Below, one piece after another: positions 42,507 to 51,412 of a stretch of 64,000 bases of DNA. The stretch comes from Vreelandella neptunia (GTDB taxonomy: Bacteria > Pseudomonadota > Gammaproteobacteria > Pseudomonadales > Halomonadaceae). Within the stretch, counting starts at the first letter, position 1. Every line of letters starts with the position of its first letter. Position numbers and translations under genes: made by a program. The notes under the pieces are model-generated. The model had not been told where the DNA came from, made no database searches, and saw only the letters and a program-made list of their open reading frames with translations. The stretch spans positions 786,625-850,624 of the forward strand of contig NZ_JHQL01000001.1 in the NCBI RefSeq assembly GCF_000712975.1. The letters are read 5' to 3'.

Positions 42507-42905
42507 TTACTCGTCAGGATGAAATTCTAGCGACACTGAATTAATGCAGTAACGCAACCCGGTGGTATCTGGTGGGCCATCAGGAAATACGTGGCCTAGA
42601 TGGGCATCGCAGTGCGAACACACTACTTCAGTGCGCCGCATACCGTGAGAGGTGTCGCTGTGCTCTTCAACACAACGTGTTCCCAGTGGGCGGTCAAAGC
42701 TTGGCCAGCCGCAGCCCGCATCGAATTTATGCTCGTTTTCAAATAGCGGGGCATGGCAGCACACACAGTGGTAGATACCTTGGGAGTCGCTGACTTGATA
42801 ATCACCGGTAAAGGGGCGTTCGGTGCCTTTTTCACGCGCTACACGGTACTGTTCTGGAGTGAGTTGCTTGCGCCATTCGTCGGGGGATTTTTCTATTTTC
42901 GCCAT
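42507..42905 (-). CDS. msrB: Peptide-methionine (R)-S-oxide reductase MsrB
   Basis: Repairs the R form of oxidised methionine with thioredoxin. 132 residues. Zinc-site cysteines in [11 protein letters not shown] and [22 protein letters not shown] for substrate binding, and the catalytic Cys in RYCINSVSL. Single-domain, cytosolic, transcribed alone. Confidence 0.96.
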   Translation of the reverse strand: MAKIEKSPDEWRKQLTPEQYRVAREKGTERPFTGDYQVSDSQGIYHCVCCHAPLFENEHKFDAGCGWPSFDRPLGTRCVEEHSDTSHGMRRTEVVCSHCDAHLGHVFPDGPPDTTGLRYCINSVSLEFHPDE

Positions 42906-43053
42906 GGGGGTCTCCTCTCCCTCTGGTTACCGTTAAACAGAGGCTTACTAAGCAGGCTAGCGTATCACTAGGTAGAGTGACAATAACGTAACGAATCGAT
43001 AGCCTGCCTAGATTCAGCATGTGTGAACAGTAAGAAAACCGCCAGTTGGTTGT

Positions 43054-44640
43054 TTACACGCTAGCCGCGCCGCCGTTGCTGCGAGGATCGTGGGCGCTTT
43101 CAATTAAGCCGTCTGGGTGCCGAACAATGCCTCCTGCATGGCCCATGGTGTCGCTAAATGAGTCAGGTAATACTTCGACATCGTGCCCAGCCGTCGCAAG
43201 TGCAGCGACTAAACGGTCATCAAAGCGGTCTTCAAGTTTAAGGTTGGTGCTAGAGTCTCCCCAGGTACGGCCCAGTAGCCAGCGCGGAGCAGTTACCGCT
43301 TGCTGTAGCGGCATGCCATGCAGGGCATAGCGAGAGAAAACCGCCGCCTGGGTTTGTGGCTGTCCTTCGCCGCCCATGGTGCCGTACACCATGGTGCGGC
43401 CATCATTAAAGGTGGCAAGTGCCGGGTTAAGGGTATGGAAGGGCTTGCGGCCTGGGGCAAGGCCACGTAAATCATCTTGGTTAAGTGAAAAGCTAATCCC
43501 GCGGTTTTGCCACAATACGCCGCTTTCTGGTAGCACCACGCCGCTGCCAAACTCCCAATAGATGCTTTGGATAAAACTGACCGAGCGACCTTCGCTATCG
43601 ACGGTGCCCATCCAAATAGTATCGCCAGGTGCGGGTTCATGGGGCCAGGGTAGCGCCTGTTCGGCACTGATTTCAGCGGCCTCTGCGCTAATGCGCTCCT
43701 CACTCAACAACTGTTGCAAGGGAACCGGCACACGACGAGGGTCGGTTACGTAGCGGTCACGCAACATAAAGGCACGCTTGGTAGCTTCAATAAGGCCATG
43801 CAGGTGGTCAAAGCCGTTTGGCTCAGCCGCTTTAATACGTTCGTAAATACCTAAAATCATCAGCGACGCCATACCCTGGGTAGGGGCGGGCAGGTTATAC
43901 AGCGTAGCGTCTTGCAGGCGTACGTGAAGAGGTGTGACTTGCTGAGCATGGTAGGCGTGGAAATCGTCTAAGCGCAGTGGACTGCCAAGTGTTTCTAAAT
44001 CCCGTGCCATGCTGGTGGCCAGCTCACCGCGGTAGAAATCATCCAGCCCCGCGCTTGCCAACCGTTTTAGCGTGGCGGCAAGACGTGGCTGTCGAAGACG
44101 CTGGCCTTCACGGGGGACCTGGCCGTCAATCAACAGAGCATCGCTAAAGCCAGGGCTTTGGCTTAGGCGCTCCAGGTGCTTGGCAGTCAGTGTTTCCTGG
44201 CTCTGGGTGACGGCCACACCCTCATCTGCATGACGAATGGCATCGCCGAGCAGCGTGGAAAGGGGGAGCGACTCTCCCCAACTAGCCGCTACTTTTAGCG
44301 CCTCTTGCCATCCACTAATAGTACCCGCCATGGTTAGCGCGGCCTTTGGGCCACGTTCAGGAATACTTGCTTCGCCAGCATAAAAATCGCTATTAGCAAG
44401 CCCCGCAGCGGGGCCGCAGGCATCAATAGCGATAGGGGCTTTACCGGGTTCGTGAATCAGCCAGAAACCATCACCCCCTAGCGCATTCATATGCGGGTAC
44501 ACCACGGCAATCGCAGCCGCTGCGGCGACCATCGCCTCTACTGCGTTGCCGCCTTGTTTCAACACATCACGCCCTGCGCTTGCAGCAAGATGGTGGGGGG
44601 CAACACAGCTGCCGCCATAACTACGTTGAGTGTGGAGCAT
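43054..44640 (-). CDS. Gamma-glutamyltransferase-family Ntn hydrolase (HpxW/YwrD-like)
   Basis: 528-residue self-cleaving Ntn hydrolase. The predicted nucleophile Thr is in PGDTIWMGTVD, followed by VSFIQSIYWEFGSGVVLP, the form seen in the HpxW (oxamate amidohydrolase) and YwrD branch rather than classical Ggt (TTHFS). The GG motif reads GTMGGEGQPQTQ. No signal peptide, so it is cytoplasmic, unlike periplasmic Ggt. Last gene of a TRAP operon, 26 bp behind dctM, so it probably acts on the imported compound. Substrate inferred only: an amide such as oxamate or a gamma-glutamyl compound. Confidence 0.8.
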   Translation of the reverse strand: MLHTQRSYGGSCVAPHHLAASAGRDVLKQGGNAVEAMVAAAAAIAVVYPHMNALGGDGFWLIHEPGKAPIAIDACGPAAGLANSDFYAGEASIPERGPKAALTMAGTISGWQEALKVAASWGESLPLSTLLGDAIRHADEGVAVTQSQETLTAKHLERLSQSPGFSDALLIDGQVPREGQRLRQPRLAATLKRLASAGLDDFYRGELATSMARDLETLGSPLRLDDFHAYHAQQVTPLHVRLQDATLYNLPAPTQGMASLMILGIYERIKAAEPNGFDHLHGLIEATKRAFMLRDRYVTDPRRVPVPLQQLLSEERISAEAAEISAEQALPWPHEPAPGDTIWMGTVDSEGRSVSFIQSIYWEFGSGVVLPESGVLWQNRGISFSLNQDDLRGLAPGRKPFHTLNPALATFNDGRTMVYGTMGGEGQPQTQAAVFSRYALHGMPLQQAVTAPRWLLGRTWGDSSTNLKLEDRFDDRLVAALATAGHDVEVLPDSFSDTMGHAGGIVRHPDGLIESAHDPRSNGGAASV

Positions 44641-44666
44641 CGTCCTTCCTTTGTTATTGATTAGGA

Positions 44667-45992
44667 TTACCAGCCAATGGCGTCAGGTAGCCAAGTGGCA
44701 ATGCTTGGAAATAGAAATACCAGTGCAACGGCTAAAAACTGCAGAGCGATAAAGGGGAGTGCGCCCTTATAAATATCCAGCGTAGAGACTTCTTTGGGTG
44801 CGACGCCCTTCAAAAAGAAGAGTGACCAGCCAAACGGCGGGGTAAGAAACGACGTTTGCAGTACCAAGCCCACCAATATGCCCAGCCACACCATATCGAC
44901 TCCCATTTGTACAAAAAAGGGAAGAAAAAGAGGTAGGGCAATATAGCTAATTTCGATCCATTCCAGGAAAAAACCAAGCACGAACATCAATAGCAGCATA
45001 AACAGTAGTGCGCCTAGCTCGCCGCCGGGTACCCAATCAAACATACGCGCAACTAGGTGCTCTCCGCCCAAGCCGCGAAAGGCGAGACCAAACACTTGTG
45101 CGCTGATCAAAATAAAGAACACCATGGCAGAGATAACCAGGGTTGCCTTAGCGACATCGGTGAGCAATGTTAACGTCAAGCGGCCTGAACAGGCCACGAA
45201 CAGTAAAGCACCAAGTGCACCCATGGCGGCGGCTTCGGTCGGTGCTGCAATACCACCAATAATCGAACCAAGCACGGCAAATACCAGACCAACCGGCGGA
45301 CCCACAACGGTGACTACTTTAATGAGCAGCTGTTTTTTACTCAGCTGGGCGCGCTCTTCCGCAGGAATCGGAGGCATCATGCCAGGGTACAGCTGAGCAA
45401 CCACTAAAATAGCAATAATATAAATACCTGCCAGTGCTAACCCCGGCACCATGGCTGCAGCAAACATAGTACCCACTGACTCACCTAAAATTTCCGCTAA
45501 CAAAATCAGCACTAGGCTGGGCGGAATAATTTGCCCCAATGTCCCTGAGGCACAGATCATGCCGGTGGCCAACGTCTTAGGGTACCCGCGTCGCAGTAGG
45601 GTGGGCAGCGTGAGCAGGCCAAGCGTTACAATGGTTGCTCCAACAATGCCGGTTGCGGCTCCCAGTAGTACGCCGACAAAAATAATCGCCACACCCATGC
45701 CGCCGGAAAGTCCTCCAAACAGATGGCCGATCACATCAATCAACTCTTCAGCAAGCTTCGACTTTTCAAGCATCACTCCCATAAACACAAACAGCGGTAT
45801 CGCCATAAAGGTGTAGTTGGTTACCACGCCGTAGATTCGTGAAGGCAGTAGGTTAAACAGCATCGGGCCAAAGCCTATATAGCCAAATATAAAGGCGGTG
45901 ACGGCAATGCTGATAGCGACGGGAATACCGATTAAGAGCAGTAAAAAAAAGGCAGCGATCATGCCGATCGCAAGCCATTCGTTAGGAGACAT
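44667..45992 (-). CDS. dctM: TRAP transporter large permease DctM
   Basis: 441 residues, the main ion-coupled translocation subunit of a TRAP importer. Many hydrophobic segments; family parts include PVAISIAVTAFIFGY, MAIPLFVFMGVMLEKS, GATIVTLGLLTLPTLLRRGY, and PPSLVLILLAEILGESVG. Located in the inner membrane with DctQ. Three bp separate it from dctQ, so the two are translationally close. Confidence 0.94.
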   Translation of the reverse strand: MSPNEWLAIGMIAAFFLLLLIGIPVAISIAVTAFIFGYIGFGPMLFNLLPSRIYGVVTNYTFMAIPLFVFMGVMLEKSKLAEELIDVIGHLFGGLSGGMGVAIIFVGVLLGAATGIVGATIVTLGLLTLPTLLRRGYPKTLATGMICASGTLGQIIPPSLVLILLAEILGESVGTMFAAAMVPGLALAGIYIIAILVVAQLYPGMMPPIPAEERAQLSKKQLLIKVVTVVGPPVGLVFAVLGSIIGGIAAPTEAAAMGALGALLFVACSGRLTLTLLTDVAKATLVISAMVFFILISAQVFGLAFRGLGGEHLVARMFDWVPGGELGALLFMLLLMFVLGFFLEWIEISYIALPLFLPFFVQMGVDMVWLGILVGLVLQTSFLTPPFGWSLFFLKGVAPKEVSTLDIYKGALPFIALQFLAVALVFLFPSIATWLPDAIGW

Positions 45993-45995
45993 GTA

Positions 45996-46505
45996 TTATT
46001 CACCTCGGCTAGGAAGGGCAAACCCTTGTCGTAGCGCATGGGCTAGGCCTTGTAGCGCAAGCAAAAGAAAACCAAACGGGATAAGGGCTTTAAGCAGCCA
46101 GCGTAGTGGCAGGCCTCCAGGGTTGGGCGAGGCTTCGCCGCGTAAGAAAGATTGCTCTACCCAGGGCAGTGTTAACCAAGCAATATAAAGCCCCATCATG
46201 AGCAGCAACAGGCCGCCAATCACTTCAATGACTCGCTGCAAAATGATAGGGAAGCGCTCGTAAAAGACATCCACACGTACTTGTTCACCAACAAACAGCA
46301 GATATGACATACCAAACAGCGCAATGGGCGAAATTAAATGCCACTGAAGTTCTTGCAGCCATACTGCGCCAACGCTGAACAAATAGCGCATCACCACATC
46401 GCCAGCCACTAACGCAACCAGCACCACGCAGAGCCAGGCAGCGATCCCGCCAAATAGCCGGACCACCGCCTCGATCCCGTGGACAATACGTTCCACGGTT
46501 TGCAT
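45996..46505 (-). CDS. dctQ: TRAP transporter small permease DctQ
   Basis: 169 residues with four hydrophobic segments. The conserved WLQELQWHL motif after the second segment is typical of DctQ. ATG at 46505 chosen: a GGAG site lies 6 bp upstream, inside the last codons of dctP, and the dctP stop and this start are 1 bp apart. A TTG at 46517 is less likely. Confidence 0.92.
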   Translation of the reverse strand: MQTVERIVHGIEAVVRLFGGIAAWLCVVLVALVAGDVVMRYLFSVGAVWLQELQWHLISPIALFGMSYLLFVGEQVRVDVFYERFPIILQRVIEVIGGLLLLMMGLYIAWLTLPWVEQSFLRGEASPNPGGLPLRWLLKALIPFGFLLLALQGLAHALRQGFALPSRGE

Positions 46506-46506
46506 A

Positions 46507-47610
46507 TCAGACTCCAATGATGTCGTTTAACCAAGCGCGCTCACTAGCACCTGCCCAGCGATCATGGTTCGCTTTGAATGCCATGTAGCTATCGTGCACT
46601 TTGCGCACCATTGGGTCGGCATTAGCCTCGCTAGCTAACGTATCCATGGTGGCTTCCCGCAGCGCGTTGACGACTGGCTCAGGCAGCATGCTGGCGGTTA
46701 CTCCATGGTTATCAACCAAGTCGGTCATGGCTTCGCCGTTAACGGCTTCTGACCACGTCACGCTCTCTAAACATGCAGCCATGCAGGCGCTTTTTACAAT
46801 CATCTTCAGGTCGTCTGGCAAGGTGTCCCAGTGCTGTTTGGAGATTAGCAACTCACCGGTAGTGGAAGGTTCGTGCCAGCCAGTGGTGTGGTAGAACTTG
46901 GCCGCATTTTGTAACCCCATGCGTCGGTCTTGGTAAGGGCCAACAAATTCAGCGGCATCGATAACTCCACGCTCTAACGCAGGGAAAATCTCGCCACCGG
47001 GTAGTACCCGTGCATCCACGCCAAGAGCCGAGTACACCTTGCCAGCTAGCCCCGGCACGCGCATGCGAAGACCGTTTAGCTGGCCAATATCTTCAATAGG
47101 TTCTCTAAACCAGCCGGTCATCTGCACACCGGTATTGTTTAGGGGAAGGGCGATCATGCCGTAAGGCTCGTAGACTTCTTCCCATAGCTCTAAGCCACCG
47201 CCGTGATACAGCCATGCCATATGGCCCATAAAGCTCATGCCAAATGGCACTGTAGTGAAGTATTGCGCAGCAAAGGTGGTGCCAGACCAGAAATAGCTGT
47301 TGGCAGCGTTCATCTGAATAGTGCCGCTCTGTACGGCTTCAAAGCCTTCCAGTGCGGGAATCAGCTCGCCCGCAGAGAAGTGCTGAATCGTTAAGCGTCC
47401 GCCGGACATAGCATTAATTTTGGCGATGACATCGGTGGGGCTGCCAGGGCCTTCCACATAAAACGGCGAGCCTGGGCTGTAAGCATTCGTCATACGCCAG
47501 TTAAAACGCTCTGCGGGCTGTGCCTTAGCGATAGCAGGCGCACCCAGCACCAAGCCAGCAGTGGAAGAGAGGGCGGCGGTGGTAAGAAACTTTCGACGGG
47601 TAAAGGACAT
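46507..47610 (-). CDS. dctP: TRAP substrate-binding protein, TakP-like (2-oxo acid) type
   Basis: 367 residues from the ATG at 47610, which has a GAGGTG site 5 bp upstream. Tat-type signal FTRRKFLTTAALSSTAG ending PAIAKA. The blocks NTGVQMTGWFREPI, LRMRVPGLAGKV and ALERGVIDAAEFVGPY closely follow the TakP subgroup, whose Rhodobacter member binds pyruvate and other 2-oxo acids with sodium; the usual W of AEWVGPY is F here. First gene of dctP-dctQ-dctM-ggt. Confidence 0.9.
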   Translation of the reverse strand: MSFTRRKFLTTAALSSTAGLVLGAPAIAKAQPAERFNWRMTNAYSPGSPFYVEGPGSPTDVIAKINAMSGGRLTIQHFSAGELIPALEGFEAVQSGTIQMNAANSYFWSGTTFAAQYFTTVPFGMSFMGHMAWLYHGGGLELWEEVYEPYGMIALPLNNTGVQMTGWFREPIEDIGQLNGLRMRVPGLAGKVYSALGVDARVLPGGEIFPALERGVIDAAEFVGPYQDRRMGLQNAAKFYHTTGWHEPSTTGELLISKQHWDTLPDDLKMIVKSACMAACLESVTWSEAVNGEAMTDLVDNHGVTASMLPEPVVNALREATMDTLASEANADPMVRKVHDSYMAFKANHDRWAGASERAWLNDIIGV

Positions 47611-47974
47611 ATAACACCTCATAGCTAGGGGAAGAGACTAGGAGAAAGAAACCGTGAGATCAGTTATGAGGTAGCAAAGGGTATGCCAGAAAATCGATTT
47701 TATAGTAAATAAAAGATTTTTAGACGGTTTGTCGGTCTCCGTAATGGCAGAACAACTACTCACACCGCATTAGTAAGCCGTGAAGTATGTATTTATATGC
47801 ACCTAAAAGAGGCGTATTGCACAAACGAAGCACTCTCTTTGAGCGTTTTTTGAGCGTGCAAAGGGTGTTAAGAAAGTGCTGTTGATGGCAGGTAAAAACG
47901 TTTCGATTTCAGAGTGCTTGACAGCACATTAAGGGCTGAGTAATATACGCGCCACCTCGACGAGGCAATGAAAC
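47611..47974. other. Intergenic region between the TRAP operon and the tRNA array
   Basis: 364 bp between divergent units. The left part is AT-rich and must hold the dctP promoter; TATAAA on the minus strand (47699-47704) is a candidate -10. A short direct repeat TTTGAGCGT occurs twice at about 47837-47856. The right end holds the tRNA promoter listed separately. No ORF is supported. Confidence 0.5.
47918..47946 (+). promoter_or_regulatory. Sigma-70 promoter of the tRNA array
   Basis: Consensus -35 TTGACA (47918-47923), 17-bp spacer, -10 TAATAT (47941-47946), 28 bp before the first tRNA. The -10 is followed by a GC-rich discriminator (ACGCGCC), the arrangement of stringently controlled stable-RNA promoters. 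Confidence 0.9.
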
Positions 47975-48050
47975 GTCCCATTCGTCTAGTGGTCTAGGAC
48001 ACCGCCCTTTCACGGCGGTAACAGGGGTTCGAACCCCCTATGGGACGCCA
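47975..48050 (+). tRNA. tRNA-Glu (TTC), copy 1
   Basis: 76 nt with encoded CCA. Acceptor GTCCCAT pairs with ATGGGAC, anticodon loop CTTTCAC gives UUC, T-arm GGTTCGAACC. Identical to copies 2 and 3. First gene of the array behind a consensus promoter. Confidence 0.97.
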
Positions 48051-48090
48051 CTTGTTTTTTTAGATAGAAAGTCGTTAAGGTATCGGAATT

Positions 48091-48165
48091 GCGGGAATAG
48101 CTCAGTGGTAGAGCATCGCCTTGCCAAGGCGAGGGTCGAGAGTTCGAATCTCTTTTCCCGCTCCA
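48091..48165 (+). tRNA. tRNA-Gly (GCC), copy 1
   Basis: 75 nt with encoded CCA. Acceptor GCGGGAA / TTCCCGC, anticodon loop TTGCCAA gives GCC, T-arm AGTTCGAAT. Identical to copies 2 and 3. Confidence 0.97.
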
Positions 48166-48186
48166 AGCATTCAATATGCTTACAGC

Positions 48187-48262
48187 GTCCCATTCGTCTA
48201 GTGGTCTAGGACACCGCCCTTTCACGGCGGTAACAGGGGTTCGAACCCCCTATGGGACGCCA
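48187..48262 (+). tRNA. tRNA-Glu (TTC), copy 2
   Basis: Identical in sequence to the copy at 47975, including the encoded CCA. Confidence 0.97.
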
Positions 48263-48289
48263 ATCCGATTTGCGAGTAACACAGGTTAA

Positions 48290-48364
48290 GCGGGAATAGC
48301 TCAGTGGTAGAGCATCGCCTTGCCAAGGCGAGGGTCGAGAGTTCGAATCTCTTTTCCCGCTCCA
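48290..48364 (+). tRNA. tRNA-Gly (GCC), copy 2
   Basis: Identical in sequence to the copy at 48091. Only 4 bp separate it from the next tRNA-Glu. Confidence 0.97.
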
Positions 48365-48368
48365 AAAC

Positions 48369-48444
48369 GTCCCATTCGTCTAGTGGTCTAGGACACCGCC
48401 CTTTCACGGCGGTAACAGGGGTTCGAACCCCCTATGGGACGCCA
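48369..48444 (+). tRNA. tRNA-Glu (TTC), copy 3
   Basis: Identical in sequence to the copy at 47975. Confidence 0.97.
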
Positions 48445-48491
48445 TCTCGCACTCTTGTAGTATGGTTCGTTAATAGTACTGTTTGTTATAA

Positions 48492-48566
48492 GCGGGAATA
48501 GCTCAGTGGTAGAGCATCGCCTTGCCAAGGCGAGGGTCGAGAGTTCGAATCTCTTTTCCCGCTCCA
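48492..48566 (+). tRNA. tRNA-Gly (GCC), copy 3
   Basis: Identical in sequence to the copy at 48091; last member of the array. No strong terminator is evident before the ABC transporter gene at 48738. Confidence 0.97.
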
Positions 48567-48737
48567 AACAAACATCTTGTTCATCCCTCCCTTGCTGTTT
48601 AAACACCGCATCGCACCTGAAGTGGCGATATTTCTGCGTGTCTGTCTTTCAAGCGGCTTGAAAAAATATACGATTGCCCCGATATCCTCCTATCTAGCTC
48701 GTTTCTCATGCTTCCCATTTGCTGACAGGACATATTC

Positions 48738-49700
48738 ATGGCCGAACCGGCACTGTCTATCCGTGGCCTTACAAAAGTGTATGGCAACGGCTTTCAGGCG
48801 TTAAAAGGTATTAATTTAGACGTCCAGCAGGGCGATTTTTTTGCCTTGTTAGGACCCAACGGTGCGGGTAAGTCGACCACCCTGGGGGTGGTCTGCTCGC
48901 TAGTGCAGAAGTCGGCGGGTAAGGTATCGATTTTTGGCATCGATATTGATAAAGACTTCGCCAAAGCCAAGTACCAGCTTGGCGTGGTGCCCCAGGAATT
49001 CAATTTCAATCAGTTTGAAAAGGTCATTGATATCATTCTGGCCCAGGCGGGCTACTACGGAATGACCCGCAAAGAAGCCTTGCCCCGTGCTAAACAACTG
49101 CTCACTGACCTTGGGTTATGGGACAAGCGCAACGGCAGTGCGCGTATGCTTTCTGGCGGTATGAAGCGTCGTTTGATGATCGCCCGTGCGCTAATGCACC
49201 GCCCAAAACTGCTGATTCTTGATGAGCCTACGGCAGGCGTGGATATCGAACTGCGCCGCAGTATGTGGGAATACATGCGGCGTATTAATCGCGATGAAGG
49301 CACCACCATTATTCTCACGACGCACTACCTCGAAGAAGCTGAGAGCCTGTGCCGCAATATTGCCATCATTAATCACGGCGAAATTGTGCGCAACACCAGC
49401 GTGCGCAAGCTGCTGGCAGAGCTAAATACTGAAACCTTCTTGCTCGACCTTGCAGCGCCGGTTGCGCAAGCTCCCGTTATTGAAGGGTTTGAAATTCAGC
49501 AGATCGAGCCTTCCCAGCTGGCGTTAGTGATTCATCGTGGTCAGCAGCTTAATGATGTGTTCAGTGCCTTAAGTGAGCAGGGACTAACCGTGGTTTCCAT
49601 GCGCAACCGCGCCAACCGCTTAGAGGAGATGTTTGTTTCCATGGTGGAAAGCAGTCAGCAAGCCATTGACCAGCGCGAGCGGCAGGAGGCGCGGGCATGA
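48738..49700 (+). CDS. ABC transporter ATP-binding protein (YadG-like)
   Basis: 320-residue ATPase of an ABC-2 type exporter. Walker A GPNGAGKST, signature LSGGMKRRLMIARAL, Walker B LLILDEPTAGVD, switch His in TTHYLEEAE. The C-terminal 80 residues (after RKLLAELNTETF) form the small accessory domain of the DrrA/YadG type. Overlaps the permease gene by 4 bp (ATGA). The exported substrate is unknown. Confidence 0.92.
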   Translation: MAEPALSIRGLTKVYGNGFQALKGINLDVQQGDFFALLGPNGAGKSTTLGVVCSLVQKSAGKVSIFGIDIDKDFAKAKYQLGVVPQEFNFNQFEKVIDIILAQAGYYGMTRKEALPRAKQLLTDLGLWDKRNGSARMLSGGMKRRLMIARALMHRPKLLILDEPTAGVDIELRRSMWEYMRRINRDEGTTIILTTHYLEEAESLCRNIAIINHGEIVRNTSVRKLLAELNTETFLLDLAAPVAQAPVIEGFEIQQIEPSQLALVIHRGQQLNDVFSALSEQGLTVVSMRNRANRLEEMFVSMVESSQQAIDQRERQEARA

Positions 49701-50470
49701 ATGCAACGCAAACCCTCATCGCGCTGTGGACCCTAGTACTTAAAGAGATTAAGCGCTTTACGCGGATTTGGCCGCAAACCTTGCTACCGCCGTCAATCAC
49801 CATGGCGATGTATTTCATCATCTTCGGTAACTTAATTGGTTCGCGCATTGGCGATATGGACGGCTTCAGCTACATGGACTTCATCGTGCCAGGGCTGATT
49901 ATGATGTCGGTGATCACCAACAGCTACTCCAACGTGGCGTCGAGCTTCTTTTCGAACAAGTTTCAGCGCTCTATTGAAGAGATGATGGTCTCACCCATGC
50001 CCAACTGGGTAATCTTATTGGGCTTTATTTTGGGTGGTATGGCCCGAGGCTTGGGCGTGGGGTTAATTGTCACGCTGGTATCGCTGTTCTTTACCCGTTT
50101 AACAGTTGAACATCCGCTACTCACGGTGTTGGTGGTAGTGCTTACTTCGGCGCTGTTTTCCATTGGCGGTTTTATTAATGCGTTATTTGCTAATAAATTC
50201 GATGATATTTCCATTGTGCCAACGTTTATTCTGACGCCACTAACGTATTTAGGCGGGGTGTTTTACTCGATTTCAATGCTGCCCGATTTCTGGCAGGGCG
50301 TCTCTATGCTTAACCCGATACTGTATATGGTGAACGTTTTCCGCTATGGCTTTTTGGGCGTTTCCGATATTCCAGTAGGCTGGGCACTGGCCGCCATTGT
50401 TGCCTTTATTACTGCTTTGTTTATGGTGGCGCTCGCTATGCTAGAGCGCGGCAAAGGCATACGCAGCTAA
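49697..50470 (+). CDS. ABC-2 type transporter permease (YadH-like)
   Basis: 257 residues with six hydrophobic segments. ABC-2 landmarks: KEIKRFTRIWPQTLLPPSIT at the start, GSRIGDMDGFSYMDFIVPGL, FQRSIEEMMVSPMPNWVIL, and LTPLTYLGGVFYSISMLP. Translationally coupled to the ATPase gene. Together they form a YadGH-type exporter in the inner membrane. Confidence 0.93.
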   Translation: MNATQTLIALWTLVLKEIKRFTRIWPQTLLPPSITMAMYFIIFGNLIGSRIGDMDGFSYMDFIVPGLIMMSVITNSYSNVASSFFSNKFQRSIEEMMVSPMPNWVILLGFILGGMARGLGVGLIVTLVSLFFTRLTVEHPLLTVLVVVLTSALFSIGGFINALFANKFDDISIVPTFILTPLTYLGGVFYSISMLPDFWQGVSMLNPILYMVNVFRYGFLGVSDIPVGWALAAIVAFITALFMVALAMLERGKGIRS

Positions 50471-50534
50471 TGATATAACGGCGCCTATTAAAAGGGCGCT
50501 GAGTAGACGCTATTAATCAAGAGAGCAACACGTC

Positions 50535-51365
50535 ATGGCAAATCGCCCCGATACCTTAGAACACGCGCCCCTGGGGCGCGATTCCGCTTACCCAGAGCAG
50601 TATGACGCTGGGCTGTTGTATCCTATTCCCCGTGCGGCGAACCGTGCACCATTGGGCATTGAGGATAATAATCTGCCGTTTGTAGGGGAAGATGAGTGGC
50701 ACGCGTTTGAGGTTTCTTGGCTGAACAGCCGTGGTAAACCCATTGTGGCGGTTGCCCGCTTTCGCCTGCCTGCTGATTCACCCAATCTGATTGAGTCCAA
50801 ATCCTGGAAGCTCTATCTCAATAGCCTTAACCAAACGCGCTTTGAAAGCCAAGAAGCGGTGCAACGTGTGCTTGTTCGCGACTTAGCTGCCGCGGCGGGT
50901 GCCGCCGTGAGCGTAGCGCTATTGGGTGTAGACGACAGCGAGCTTAACCCGCAGCGTTTACCGGGCGAATGCCTGGATGACCTGGATATCGACATCAGCG
51001 ACTACACCCCCAGCGCCGCGCATTTGGTGGTAGGCGAAGAGATCGTCGAAGAGACGCTGTACTCCCATCTGCTTAAATCTAACTGCCCGGTGACCGGTCA
51101 GCCCGACTGGGGCAGCGTATTAATTCGCTACAAAGGCCCTAAAATTGACCGGGAAGGGCTGCTGCGCTATCTCATCGGTTATCGACAGCACCAAGACTTT
51201 CACGAGCACTGTGTCGAGCATATTTTTACCGACCTGATGCAGCTCAAGCCTGAAAAGCTGCTGGTGTTGGCCCGCTATGTACGCCGTGGTGGGCTTGATA
51301 TCAGCCCATGGCGTGCAACGCCTGGGTTAACGCCGCCCAGCCCTTTACGCCTAGCAAGGCAGTAA
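50535..51365 (+). CDS. queF: NADPH-dependent 7-cyano-7-deazaguanine reductase QueF
   Basis: Reduces preQ0 to preQ1 in queuosine synthesis. 276 residues, the long two-module (YqcD-like) form of gammaproteobacteria. Catalytic Cys in LKSNCPVTGQPDWGS near 183, substrate Glu in the HQDFHEHCVEHIF segment, and ENNLPFVGEDEWHAFE / WLNSRGKP in the N-terminal half. Cytoplasmic. Confidence 0.96.
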   Translation: MANRPDTLEHAPLGRDSAYPEQYDAGLLYPIPRAANRAPLGIEDNNLPFVGEDEWHAFEVSWLNSRGKPIVAVARFRLPADSPNLIESKSWKLYLNSLNQTRFESQEAVQRVLVRDLAAAAGAAVSVALLGVDDSELNPQRLPGECLDDLDIDISDYTPSAAHLVVGEEIVEETLYSHLLKSNCPVTGQPDWGSVLIRYKGPKIDREGLLRYLIGYRQHQDFHEHCVEHIFTDLMQLKPEKLLVLARYVRRGGLDISPWRATPGLTPPSPLRLARQ

Positions 51366-51412
51366 CCCATTGCGCTAAAGTAACGCCCAACCATCAACAC
51401 CAGGGGAGTCTA

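Noticed and set aside
43054..44640. Classical periplasmic gamma-glutamyltranspeptidase (Ggt)
   Set aside because: No signal peptide, and the nucleophile context is GDT rather than TTHFS; the HpxW/YwrD branch fits better.
48010..48606. Several 60-72 residue frames across the tRNA cluster
   Set aside because: They translate tRNA sequence on either strand and repeat with the tRNA copies; the tRNA genes explain the DNA.
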